Origin: Phycicoccus sp. Soil802
GTDB taxonomy: Bacteria > Actinomycetota > Actinomycetes > Actinomycetales > Dermatophilaceae
DNA length: 64,000 nucleotides
Reading direction: 5' to 3'
NCBI RefSeq assembly: GCF_001429605.1
Contig: NZ_LMSS01000006.1
Location: 331,256-395,255, forward strand
Positions within the stretch are counted from its first letter, which is position 1. The number at the start of each line of letters is the position of its first letter. Positions 20,318 to 28,825 of the stretch are shown in pieces. The notes beneath the pieces are model-generated. The model was not told where the DNA came from. It saw only the letters and a list, made by a program, of their open reading frames with translations, and made no database searches. Made by a program: the position numbers and the translations under genes.

Positions 20318-20917
20318 ATGGCACCGCAGCACGACCACCCCCACGACCCCCAGCACAGCCACTCCCCGGGCCCGCTCGCGGACGCGAGCGTGCGGGTGGC
20401 TCGCGAGACCGACGCCCCCGCCGTGGGCCTGGTCCAGGCGGTGGTGTGGCGCGAGGCGTATGCCGCGGTGCTGCCCGAGGAGGTCCTCGCCACCTTCGAG
20501 CCGCAGGCCTTCGCGTCGGTCTGGCGCCAGTCCCTGGCGTCCCCACCCCAGGGCGTCTACCGGTTGCTGGCGGCGTGCGCCGGTGACCAGGTGGTCGGGT
20601 TCGCCTCGATCGGGCCCAGCCAGGACCCGGACGCGTCACCCGAGACCGGTGAGCTGTCCGCGCTCGGCGTGCACCCCGACGCCCGCCGGGTCGGGCACGG
20701 CTCCCGGCTGCTGAACGCCGTCGTCGACACCCTGCGCGGAGCCGGCGCCACCCGGATGCACACCTGGGTGCTCGCCTCCGACGAGGCGACCCGCGGGTTC
20801 CTGCTGGCCGGTGGGCTCGGCCCCGACGGCGCGTTCCGCGACCGGGTGGTCTCCCCCGACGGCGCCACGGCCCGTGAGGTGCGGCTCGTCGCCGACCTGG
20901 ACACCCCTGCCCCGTGA
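20318..20917 (+). CDS. GNAT-family N-acetyltransferase with His-rich N-terminus
   Basis: 199-aa acetyltransferase-like protein. The acetyl-CoA-binding beta4-alpha3 region is seen as LSALGVHPDARRVGHGSRLL (about 112-131). The first 20 residues hold seven His in a HDHPHDPQHSHS-type stretch, which may bind metal or be disordered. I prefer the ATG at 20318 to the one three codons upstream because a CAGGAT -10-like hexamer sits 7 nt before it. Its stop overlaps the azlC start (GTGA), so acetyltransferase and exporter are coupled. The substrate is unknown. Confidence 0.75.
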   Translation: MAPQHDHPHDPQHSHSPGPLADASVRVARETDAPAVGLVQAVVWREAYAAVLPEEVLATFEPQAFASVWRQSLASPPQGVYRLLAACAGDQVVGFASIGPSQDPDASPETGELSALGVHPDARRVGHGSRLLNAVVDTLRGAGATRMHTWVLASDEATRGFLLAGGLGPDGAFRDRVVSPDGATAREVRLVADLDTPAP

Positions 20918-21633
20918 CCCGCGACTCGCGGGTCCTGCGGCAGGCCTTCTCGGTGGCCGTCGCGACCGGCGCCTACGGCATCAGCTTCGGCGCGCTCTCG
21001 GTCGCTGCCGGACTGTCGGTCCTCCAGACGCAGGCGCTGTCACTGCTGCTCTTCTCCGGTGGGTCGCAGTTCGCCCTCGTGGGCGTCCTGGCGGCCGGCC
21101 CCGCCGGGGCACCCGCTGCCGTCGCCGCCTCCAGCCTGCTGGGCGTGCGCAACGGCCTCTACGGCCTCCAGGTGTCGAAGATGCTCGACGTCCGCGGTTG
21201 GCGCCGGGTCGCCGCGGCACAGCTGACCATCGACGAGTCGACGGCGGTCGCGGTGGGACAGCGCGACGCGGCCGCAGCACGCACCGGTTTCTGGGCCACC
21301 GGCCTCGGCGTCTTCGTCTGCTGGAACCTGATGACCCTCCTGGGTTCCCTGCTCGGCGACGCGCTGGGCGACCCCCGCCGGTACGGGCTCGACGCAGCGG
21401 CCGCCGCGGCGTTCTGCGCCCTGCTGTGGCCACGGCTGCGATCGGTCGACGCCTGCGCCATCGCCGCCCTGGCCGCGCTCGTGGCGGTGCTCGTCGCGCC
21501 CCACGCGCCGTCCGGCATACCCGTGCTCGTCGCCGCGACCACCGCCCTCCTGGCCGGGGTGTGGCGCCGCGCCCACCACGACCCACCACCGCCGCACCAC
21601 TGGGAGCACGAGGGCGAAGGAGCCGCCGCGTGA
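20914..21633 (+). CDS. azlC: AzlC-family branched-chain amino acid exporter, large subunit
   Basis: 239-aa membrane protein with about seven helices. The family pattern AYGISFGALSVAAGLS and LLFSGGSQFALVG near the N-terminus and LGVRNGLYGLQ are clear. AzlC and AzlD together export branched-chain amino acids or analogues. The GTG start overlaps the GNAT stop and its own stop overlaps the azlD GTG, so all three are translationally coupled. Confidence 0.88.
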   Translation: MTRDSRVLRQAFSVAVATGAYGISFGALSVAAGLSVLQTQALSLLLFSGGSQFALVGVLAAGPAGAPAAVAASSLLGVRNGLYGLQVSKMLDVRGWRRVAAAQLTIDESTAVAVGQRDAAAARTGFWATGLGVFVCWNLMTLLGSLLGDALGDPRRYGLDAAAAAAFCALLWPRLRSVDACAIAALAALVAVLVAPHAPSGIPVLVAATTALLAGVWRRAHHDPPPPHHWEHEGEGAAA

Positions 21634-21944
21634 GCACCTGGACGGCCGTCCTCCTGGCCTCGGCCCTGGCCTTCGCGCTCAAGCTGTCGGGCTATGTCGT
21701 GCCGGCCCGCTGGCTCGACGGCGACCGCACGACCCGGATCACGTCGGCGCTGCCGATCGCGCTGCTCGCGGCCCTCGTGGGCGTGCAGACCCTGACCGAC
21801 ACCGACGGTTCGATCGCCGTCGACTCGCGGCTGGCCGCCGTGGCGGTCGCGGTCATGGCGCTCGTCCTCCGGGCCCCGTTCATCGTTGTCGTGGTGCTGG
21901 CGGCCGCTGTCGCGGCCGGCCTGCGGCTACTCGGCCTGCCCTGA
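21630..21944 (+). CDS. azlD: AzlD-family branched-chain amino acid exporter, small subunit
   Basis: 104-aa protein with about four hydrophobic helices and the AzlD pattern SGYVVPARWLDG followed by ITSALPIALLAALVG. The GTG at 21630 forms a GTGA overlap with azlC. Partner of AzlC. Ends 2 bp from the convergent VOC gene with no terminator-like hairpin between them. Confidence 0.85.
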   Translation: MSTWTAVLLASALAFALKLSGYVVPARWLDGDRTTRITSALPIALLAALVGVQTLTDTDGSIAVDSRLAAVAVAVMALVLRAPFIVVVVLAAAVAAGLRLLGLP

Positions 21945-21946
21945 CC

Positions 21947-22315
21947 TCACGGCCACTCCCGGGCGTCCTCCTCGAACCGGTCCCCCGTCTGGATGCCCAC
22001 CACGCAGAACACCACGCCGCCGGGGTCGGCCATGATCACGTAGCCGTCGCGGCGCTCCAGCACGGTGGCACCGAGCGCCTCGAGCCGGGCCACCTCGGCC
22101 GGGATGTCGTCACTCTCGATGTCGAGGTGGACCCTGGGCTGCCCCTCGTCGAGGCGCTGGACCTCGAGGTTCAGCGACCCGATCTCCCCCACGCTGGCGT
22201 ACGGCCCGTCGGGGACGGGACGGACCCCCTGGACCCCGGCCCAGAAGGCCAGCGCCGCGTCGTGGTGCTCGCCGGGGTGGTCGACCAGGACGATGCCGAT
22301 GCGCGAACGGTGCAT
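21947..22315 (-). CDS. VOC (glyoxalase/bleomycin-resistance) family protein
   Basis: 122-aa vicinal-oxygen-chelate fold protein. RIGIVLVDHPGEHHDAALAFW begins with a beta strand but carries Asp-His rather than the usual first metal His. VHLDIESDDIPAEVARLEALGA and MADPGGVVFCVV form the second repeat. The ATG at 22315 lies 6 nt after a TACCGT -10 box. Function unknown; possibly a small-molecule-modifying enzyme or a binding protein. Confidence 0.8.
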   Translation of the reverse strand: MHRSRIGIVLVDHPGEHHDAALAFWAGVQGVRPVPDGPYASVGEIGSLNLEVQRLDEGQPRVHLDIESDDIPAEVARLEALGATVLERRDGYVIMADPGGVVFCVVGIQTGDRFEEDAREWP

Positions 22316-22321
22316 GCCACC

Positions 22322-22327
22322 ACGGTA
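22322..22327 (-). promoter_or_regulatory. -10 box of the VOC gene, leaderless promoter
   Basis: TACCGT on the minus strand, 6 nt from the ATG; it overlaps a CGGCATAC octamer. Confidence 0.5.
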
Positions 22328-22355
22328 TGCCGCGCAGGCGCCGCTGGCGCCCCGG

Positions 22356-22706
22356 TCACCCCACCCGGCTCGCGCGCCAGGCCCGCACGGCGGCTCGGTA
22401 GTGCCGCTGCTCCCCGGCCCGGTCACCGGCGACCCGGCTCGCCTCGGCCTGCTCGAGCTCGGCGCCCCAGGCGCCCTCGGCGCCGTGCTCGCGGGCCTGC
22501 GCCAGCATCGCCGAACCGTCCCTGGCCAACCGCACCAGGGGCACCATGGCGAGGAGCGCGACCACCGGGATGAGGATGACGGCCAGCCCGAGGAGCACGG
22601 GGACCGGTCGTCCGTCCCGGACCAGCTCGACCCCACGCCACCCGATCGTGGCGGAGTAGAAGCCCAGGACCACGAGGAGGACGAGGGCGGTGACCTTCTC
22701 GCGCAC
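22356..22706 (-). CDS. Conserved small membrane protein downstream of dapB
   Basis: 116-aa protein with two hydrophobic segments (about residues 5-25 and 37-60) and a hydrophilic Ala/Glu/Arg-rich C-terminal helix region. The GTG directly follows the dapB stop (TGAGTG), so it is co-translated. A membrane protein of this size follows dapB in mycobacteria as well (Rv2772c). No function is known. Confidence 0.75.
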   Translation of the reverse strand: MREKVTALVLLVVLGFYSATIGWRGVELVRDGRPVPVLLGLAVILIPVVALLAMVPLVRLARDGSAMLAQAREHGAEGAWGAELEQAEASRVAGDRAGEQRHYRAAVRAWRASRVG

Positions 22707-23483
<777 letters not shown>

Positions 23484-23503
23484 GCGACCGTCCACCGACG
23501 GCA

Positions 23504-23534
23504 GCGGGCCCGGTGATGGTGGCACCGGACCCGC
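23504..23534 (-). terminator. Terminator hairpin of the secreted nuclease gene
   Basis: Arms 23504-23515 and 23523-23534 pair over 12 positions with one C/A mismatch and a 7-nt loop, 30 nt past the nuclease stop. Confidence 0.65.
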
Positions 23535-23564
23535 TGAACCGCTGGGTGATCCCCACTACGTGGC

Positions 23565-26126
23565 CTACTGCACGAAGGCCTTGAGACCGAGGACCACGGG
23601 GTCGTGGTCGGACGAGCGGTAGGGGCCGGACTGGTGGAAGTCGGTCGAGTGGTAGTTGTACCGGCTGTACTCCAGCGCCACCGACTCACCGGAGTTGATG
23701 TTCCAGTGGTCGGCCCCCGTCGACATCCGCAGGGCGTGGTCGTTGACGAGGATGTGGTCCAGCGAGCCGGACAGGCCACTGAAGGAGTACGAGTAGCTGG
23801 ACGGGTCGAACGTGCTCCCGACATCGGTGTAGCCGGCCCGGTACAGCACGTCGAGCGGGTCCTCCATCGTGTAGGAGTTGTAGTCGCCGGCCATCACGAC
23901 GGCCTTGGCGCCGTACTCCGCCGCGACCCCGGGCACCCAGTCGCGCAGGGCCTGGGCCTGCAGGATGCGGCTGGTCACCGAGGCGCCCTGGCCGTCCCCG
24001 GTGTCCTCGTCGCCCGGGAACGGACCGGCCGAGCCCTTGGACTTGAAGTGGTTGACGACGAAGAGGAACTTGTCGGCCTTGCCGGTCTTCTTCTTGAAGG
24101 TCTGGGCGATCGGCTCACGGGCGTTCCCGAACGCCTGCGTCGGCCCACTCTGGTCACCCAGGGCGCGCGACCGGTCGACCCGCATGACCTTGGCCGGCTG
24201 GTAGATGATCGCGCTGGTGATGAAGTCCTGGTCGTCGGCCGACGGCAGGTCCGTCGACGACGGGACGAACGCCCAGGTGCCGGCCCCCACCTTGGCGTTG
24301 AGGGCTGCCACGAGGGCGGCGAGCGCAGTGTCACGCGGGTGGCCGAACTTGGCCGAGTTCTCGATCTCCATCAGCCCGACGACGTCGGCGTCCAGCGCGG
24401 TGATCGCCGACACCTCCTTCTCGGTCTGGCGAGCCAGGTCACCGGCATCCCAGGCACCACGGCGGTCGCAGCCGTCGCGTACCGTGACGCCGTCGTCGTC
24501 GCGGTCGTAGTAGGCCAGGCAGGTGGGGTCCTGGTCACCCAGGTCGGTGAAGTAGTTGAGGACGTTGAACGAGGCGACCTTCAGGTCGGCCGTGCCGAGC
24601 TGGTTGATGTCTGCGGTGTCCGGTGCCGCGGTGCGGGTGTTCTCGAAGCTCACCGGCGACGTGGCGTTGTCGGGACCGACGACCTGGGCCGTGGGCTGGA
24701 AGCGCCACAGGCTGAAGCGGTAGTCGACGACGACGGGGGCACTGAAGCTCGCCGCCTCGCCGACCCGGACCGGCTTGGTGTTGGACACATAGGCCGGGGT
24801 GAGGTCAGCGTTGAGCAGGCACGGGATCGGCCGGGTGCCACACGTCGAGGTGGCGAAGCTGCTCGCCGTGAAGTTGCTCGACGCGCCGTCGTCCAGGGTG
24901 ACCGCACGCTTGGCGTTGTCGGTCACGACTGCCGCGGCCTCCGGGCTGCCCGGGGCGCCGACCTCGGTGTTCTGGAGCAGCGGGTGGTCACCCACGGCCA
25001 GGCCCACCTCGCCGAACTGGTTGGTGCCGAAGGTGTTGGTGACGGTGTAGTCGCCGGTCGGCTGGAACAGCATCCCCTCGAGCGACTCACGACCGGCATC
25101 GGTGATGGGCCACGGCACCGTGAGTGCCTGCACGGGGCTGAAGTCCTCGCCCGCGTCGACGATGTCCGCACCGGCAGCGGTCACCTCGGTGAGCCCGCTG
25201 AACTCGCTGACCTTGCCGGTGACCTCGACGTAGTTGCCGACGACGGCGTCAGCGTCGAGCGGGGTGGAGCTCCCGGACTGGAACACGAAGACGCCGTCCG
25301 AGGCACCGGACGCGCTCGGCTCGGGGCCGGTGCCCTGCGTCTGCAGGTAGAAGCCGTGGAAACCGCCGGTCGGGTAGGCGGCCGTGACGACACCCTTGAC
25401 GATGACGTTCTGGCCGACCAGCGGCGAGGTGGAGCCAGTGCCCTGGACCTCGGCGATGGTCTTGGGGACCGGGGTGCCGGGAGGCGGCGGGGTGCCTGCA
25501 CCCGGCGTCGGCGTCCCGACCGTGAAGTCGGTCGCGTTGTTCGCCGTGTTGGTGCTGGTGCTGTTGCGCGACACCGAGGTCGCGTTGGCCGTGCCCGGGG
25601 CGGCGCCCGCGCCGGCCCAGTCGTTGGCCGTGCCGTAGCCGACGAAGTCGACGACCTGGGGCAGGTCGGAACAGGCGTCGGTGCACGTGGTGCCGGGCAA
25701 GGCGGTCTGGGTGTCGACCAGCGCGACCTTGCCGGCGCTGCCGCTGAGGTTGATGCCGCCGTCGACGTCGGCTGTGATGGGGGCGCCGTTGGCCCCGCTG
25801 GCGCCACCGACGACGACCCGACCGCCGGCCGGGATCGTGACGCCGGTCAGGTTGGTCTTGGTCGACCAGCTGGTTCCGGCCGCCGACGCGTACTGCACCG
25901 ACCAGGTCGACAGGTCGACGGCCGCGGTGGTCTTGTTCACCAGCTCGATGAAGTCGCGGTTGAACGTGGCGCCGGAGTTGCCGCCGCCGCCGTACACCTC
26001 GTTGATCACCACGGCTGCTCCCGGCGACGGCGCGCCCAGCGCACTCGTCGGAGCCACACCGACAACTCCAGCAGTGAGGGCGATCGCGCCCACCGCTCCC
26101 ATCACGTGCTTGCGGGGTACGCGCAC
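23565..26126 (-). CDS. Secreted ExeM/NucH-type extracellular endonuclease
   Basis: 853-aa exported nuclease. A signal peptide (about 1-31, ending SALGA) is followed by a lamin-tail-like domain (VVINEVYGGGGNSG...DFIELVN, about 38-195), a Thr/Pro linker, an OB-fold region (about 220-330), and a C-terminal endonuclease/exonuclease/phosphatase domain (about 515-853). In that last domain KVASFNVLNYF, VGLMEIEN, NHFKSKGS, VMAGDYNSY and SSDHDPVVLGL supply the metal and catalytic residues. Cysteines occur in pairs, fitting an extracellular protein. No LPXTG motif or C-terminal helix, so it is probably released. GTG start preceded by GGAGGA. Likely scavenges extracellular DNA for phosphate or nucleosides. 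Confidence 0.92.
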   Translation of the reverse strand: MRVPRKHVMGAVGAIALTAGVVGVAPTSALGAPSPGAAVVINEVYGGGGNSGATFNRDFIELVNKTTAAVDLSTWSVQYASAAGTSWSTKTNLTGVTIPAGGRVVVGGASGANGAPITADVDGGINLSGSAGKVALVDTQTALPGTTCTDACSDLPQVVDFVGYGTANDWAGAGAAPGTANATSVSRNSTSTNTANNATDFTVGTPTPGAGTPPPPGTPVPKTIAEVQGTGSTSPLVGQNVIVKGVVTAAYPTGGFHGFYLQTQGTGPEPSASGASDGVFVFQSGSSTPLDADAVVGNYVEVTGKVSEFSGLTEVTAAGADIVDAGEDFSPVQALTVPWPITDAGRESLEGMLFQPTGDYTVTNTFGTNQFGEVGLAVGDHPLLQNTEVGAPGSPEAAAVVTDNAKRAVTLDDGASSNFTASSFATSTCGTRPIPCLLNADLTPAYVSNTKPVRVGEAASFSAPVVVDYRFSLWRFQPTAQVVGPDNATSPVSFENTRTAAPDTADINQLGTADLKVASFNVLNYFTDLGDQDPTCLAYYDRDDDGVTVRDGCDRRGAWDAGDLARQTEKEVSAITALDADVVGLMEIENSAKFGHPRDTALAALVAALNAKVGAGTWAFVPSSTDLPSADDQDFITSAIIYQPAKVMRVDRSRALGDQSGPTQAFGNAREPIAQTFKKKTGKADKFLFVVNHFKSKGSAGPFPGDEDTGDGQGASVTSRILQAQALRDWVPGVAAEYGAKAVVMAGDYNSYTMEDPLDVLYRAGYTDVGSTFDPSSYSYSFSGLSGSLDHILVNDHALRMSTGADHWNINSGESVALEYSRYNYHSTDFHQSGPYRSSDHDPVVLGLKAFVQ

Positions 26127-26207
26127 AGCAGTCCTCCAACAGCGAACTCAGGATCGGCAGCCCCAGGACGGTGGTCCGGGCCGTCGAGCATCACATCACG
26201 AGGACGG

Positions 26208-26229
26208 GGAATGCGGAATGTCTGGAATG
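26208..26229. repeat. Triple GGAATG repeat upstream of the nuclease gene
   Basis: GGAATG occurs at 26208-26213, 26215-26220 and 26224-26229 in the 153-bp gap before the nuclease start, in a stretch less GC-rich than its surroundings. Direct repeats here could be an activator site, for example for a two-component regulator; unproven. Confidence 0.3.
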
Positions 26230-26279
26230 GGTCAGGAAGGTAAAGTTCGGGTCAGATTCTGCGAGAGGTCAGGGCGCGG

Positions 26280-27506
26280 TCAGCGAGCGATCGCCTCGAG
26301 CTCGACCTCCGGGTCGGCCAGCTGGTCGCGGTCCACGACCGTGCGCGAGCGGATCAGCGCCTTGATGCCGTCGCCGACGTCCCACACGTTGACGTTCATG
26401 CCGGCCACCACGCGGCCCTCGCGCAGCCAGAACGCGACGAACTCCCGGTCGGCCAGGCTCCCCCGGACCACCACGTCGTCGTCGGGGCCCCCCAGCCCGT
26501 GGTACTCCATGCCGAGGTCGTACTGGTCGGTGAAGAAGTAGGGCAGTTCGGGCTCGGGGCCGTCCTGGTCGAGCATCGCGGCAGCCACGACGTCGGGCTG
26601 GTTGAGCGCGTTGGCCCAGTGCTCCACCCGCACGCGGTGGCCGAGGAACGGGTGCTCGACGTTGGCGAGGTCACCTGCGACGAAGATGTCGGGGTCGCTG
26701 GTGCGACCGACCGCGTCGGCGCTCACCCCGTTGTCGACCGCGAGGCCGGCCGCCTCGGCGAGCGCCACGTTGGGGGCCGCGCCGATGCCGACCACCACGG
26801 CGTCCGCGGGCACGACGGAGCCGTCGGCGAGCCGGACCCCGCTCGCAGCGCCGTCCGAGCCCTCGATCGCCTCGACGGTGACCGAGGTGCGCAGGTCAAC
26901 CCCGTGCTCGCGGTGCAGGTCGGCGAAGACCTGGGCGACCCGTGACCCGAGCACCCGCACCAGCGGCAGCTCCAGGCTTTCGAGCACCACGACGTCCGCG
27001 CCCGCCTCGCGCGCGGCCGACGCCACCTCGAGGCCGATCCAGCCGCCCCCGATGAACACCAACCGCGCGCCGGGCTGCATCAGCGCGCGGATCCGGTCGC
27101 TGTCCTCGATGGTCCGCAGCGACAGCACCCCACCGAGGTCGTGGCCGGGCAGGGTGAGCGTGCGCGGCGAGCTGCCGGTGGCCAGCAGGAGCCGGTCGTA
27201 TGCCGTGCGCTCACCGTCCGCGGTGACGACCTCCCCGGCGTCGCGGTCGATCGCCGTGACGGTGGTGCCGGTGCGCACCTCCACGTCGTGCGCGGCATAC
27301 CACTGACGGGTGTGGACGTAGGCCTCGTCGAGGCCCTCGCCGGTCTTGAGGTAGCCCTTGGACAGTGGCGGGCGCTCGTAGGGCAGGTGCTCCTCGGTCC
27401 CGAAGACCACGATGGACCCCTGGAAGCCGCGCTCCCGCAACGCCTCCGCGCCCTTTGCCCCGGCGAGCCCGCCACCGACGATCACGAACCTGCGCTGGTC
27501 AGCCAT
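26280..27506 (-). CDS. NAD(P)/FAD-dependent oxidoreductase, ferredoxin-reductase type
   Basis: 408-aa flavoprotein of the rhodocoxin/putidaredoxin reductase group. It has the FAD-binding VIVGGGLAGAKGAEALR (about 7-23), ERPPLSKGYL, a central NAD-binding VFIGGGWIGLEVAS (about 148-161), the FAD-contacting DIFVAGDLA (about 274-282) and a C-terminal reductase domain. The ATG at 27506 places the dinucleotide fold at the N-terminus; a longer in-frame start adds nothing homologous. It lies 4 bp from doxX on the same strand. No ferredoxin gene is adjacent, so its electron acceptor is unknown. Confidence 0.88.
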   Translation of the reverse strand: MADQRRFVIVGGGLAGAKGAEALRERGFQGSIVVFGTEEHLPYERPPLSKGYLKTGEGLDEAYVHTRQWYAAHDVEVRTGTTVTAIDRDAGEVVTADGERTAYDRLLLATGSSPRTLTLPGHDLGGVLSLRTIEDSDRIRALMQPGARLVFIGGGWIGLEVASAAREAGADVVVLESLELPLVRVLGSRVAQVFADLHREHGVDLRTSVTVEAIEGSDGAASGVRLADGSVVPADAVVVGIGAAPNVALAEAAGLAVDNGVSADAVGRTSDPDIFVAGDLANVEHPFLGHRVRVEHWANALNQPDVVAAAMLDQDGPEPELPYFFTDQYDLGMEYHGLGGPDDDVVVRGSLADREFVAFWLREGRVVAGMNVNVWDVGDGIKALIRSRTVVDRDQLADPEVELEAIAR

Positions 27507-27510
27507 ACCC

Positions 27511-27942
27511 TCATCCTCTGCGCAGGTGCACCGGTGGCGCCAGCCGGGACAGCGCCACCGCGCCCGCGAGCAGTCCCACGTCACGGAGGGCGACGTCGTA
27601 GTAGTCGCCCAGCGTCAGGAGATCCACGATGATGCCGGCCAGCCAGGCCGCGACGACGAGGCCCCCGAGTCGCGGTGCGAGGGCGACGAGGAGCCCGGCC
27701 ACGACCTCGGTCACGCCGACCGCGTACATCGCCTGTTGCGCCGTCCCCGGCACCAGGTCGTCGATCCACGGCGCGAGGTAGCCGGGCCAGTCGGTCATCA
27801 GGTTGGTGAACTTGTCGAGGCCGAAGAGGATCGGCGCGACGGTGAAGGCGGTCCGCAGGAGGAGGAACGCCTGCCTGGCTCCCGCTGGAGCCGCGACAGC
27901 CTCGGGGGCTGGTGCTGCGGTGGTTGACCGGGTCGTGTCCAT
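27511..27942 (-). CDS. DoxX-family membrane protein
   Basis: 143-aa protein with four hydrophobic helices and the DoxX pattern RTAFTVAPILFGLDKFTNLMTDWP followed by an acidic loop and VGVTEVVAGLLVALAPR. ATG at 27942 with GGGAG 10 nt upstream. It is co-oriented with the flavoprotein and divergent from an HTH regulator, an arrangement expected for a redox-linked membrane function. DoxX proteins associate with redox or sulfur stress systems in mycobacteria, but the biochemical role here is inferred. Confidence 0.82.
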   Translation of the reverse strand: MDTTRSTTAAPAPEAVAAPAGARQAFLLLRTAFTVAPILFGLDKFTNLMTDWPGYLAPWIDDLVPGTAQQAMYAVGVTEVVAGLLVALAPRLGGLVVAAWLAGIIVDLLTLGDYYDVALRDVGLLAGAVALSRLAPPVHLRRG

Positions 27943-27977
27943 GAGTTGCTCCCAGCTTCTTCTATCGGAGTGATATT

Positions 27978-28010
27978 TTGACTTTACGATCGCGCGACCG
28001 AATTAGTCAA
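27978..28010. promoter_or_regulatory. AT-rich divergent promoter with TTGACT/AGTCAA inverted repeat
   Basis: TTGACT at 27978-27983 and AGTCAA at 28005-28010 are inverted around 21 bp. On the minus strand TTGACT-N18-TAAAGT makes a good -35/-10 pair for doxX. The AT-rich gap (27943-28047) between doxX and the HTH gene is the natural operator region for that regulator. Confidence 0.5.
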
Positions 28011-28047
28011 TGAATATGTCTTTTAGAAGGAACTCAGGGAGAGGCCC

Positions 28048-28734
28048 ATGACCACCAGTGACGACCTGACCGTCCTCGGTGCGCTCGCCGAGCCGTCGCG
28101 ACGGGCGCTCTACGACCACGTCGCCGCGGCCGACTCCCCGGTCAGTCGCGAACACGCCGCGCAGGCGGTGGGGCTGCCGGTCCACTCGGCGAAGTTCCAC
28201 CTCGACCGGCTGGTGGAGGAGGGCCTCCTGGACGTCGAGTTCAAGCGGCTCTCCGGCCGGTCCGGCCCGGGCGCCGGCCGGCCGACCAAGCTCTACCGCC
28301 GCTCGGGTCGCACCCTCGATGTCTCCCTGCCGCCGCGACGCTACGACCTGGCCGGGGCCATCCTCGCCGAGGCCTTCGACGCGGCGACGGCCACGGGCGG
28401 GTCGCTCCCGGACGCGGTCGCGACGGCCGCCGCCACGACCGGGCGGGAGCTCGCGGCGCAGCCCCCGGCGCCACCGGCTCGTCGCCCGCTGGCCAGGGTG
28501 GCACAGCTGTTGGAGCGGTACGGCTACGAGCCGCGCCTCAGTCCGGACGGCACCGAGCTGGCCCTGGACAACTGCCCCTTCGACCGACTCGCCAGGGAGC
28601 ACACCGACCTCGTGTGCTCGCTGAACCTCGCCCTGGTCGAGGGCGCGGTCGACGGGCTGGGCTGCCCCGAGGTGCGCCCTCGGCTCGACCCGACCCCGGG
28701 CCACTGCTGCGTCCGAGCCACCACCACGACCTGA
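28048..28734 (+). CDS. ArsR-like winged-helix regulator with Cys-rich C-terminus
   Basis: 228-aa transcriptional regulator. The N-terminal wHTH (about 5-70: LTVLGALAEPSRRALYDHV, AAQAVGLPVHSAKFHLDRL) fits the ArsR type. The C-terminal half has a pattern DNCPFDRL...HTDLVCSLN...LGCPEV...GHCCV (about 174-222). Five Cys and two His there could bind metal or an Fe-S cluster, as in SufR-like regulators (inference). ATG preceded by GGGAGAGG. Divergent from doxX and its flavoprotein, which are the likely targets. A 20-bp tandem duplication covers its stop codon. Confidence 0.8.
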   Translation: MTTSDDLTVLGALAEPSRRALYDHVAAADSPVSREHAAQAVGLPVHSAKFHLDRLVEEGLLDVEFKRLSGRSGPGAGRPTKLYRRSGRTLDVSLPPRRYDLAGAILAEAFDAATATGGSLPDAVATAAATTGRELAAQPPAPPARRPLARVAQLLERYGYEPRLSPDGTELALDNCPFDRLAREHTDLVCSLNLALVEGAVDGLGCPEVRPRLDPTPGHCCVRATTTT

Positions 28735-28767
28735 CCGGCACGACAGCGACCTGACCGGCACAACAGC
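28728..28767 (+). repeat. 20-bp tandem duplication across a stop codon
   Basis: GACCTGACCGGCACGACAGC at 28728-28747 is repeated at 28748-28767 with one change. The first copy contains the stop codon of the HTH regulator gene. Confidence 0.75.
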
Positions 28768-28805
28768 GAGCGGGCCGGCCCACCGAATGGTGGACCGGCC
28801 CGCTC
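28768..28805. terminator. Bidirectional terminator between HTH regulator and pnp
   Basis: Arms of 17 nt (28768-28784 and 28789-28805) pair with one C/A mismatch around a GAAT loop, 20 bp past the pnp stop between convergent genes. Confidence 0.7.
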
Positions 28806-28825
28806 GTCAGGCGTGTTTCAGTCGA

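Noticed and set aside
23604-26243. 879-codon open frame opposite the secreted nuclease
   Set aside because: No domain, low-complexity Gly/Val/Arg composition; mirrors the codon bias of the nuclease gene.
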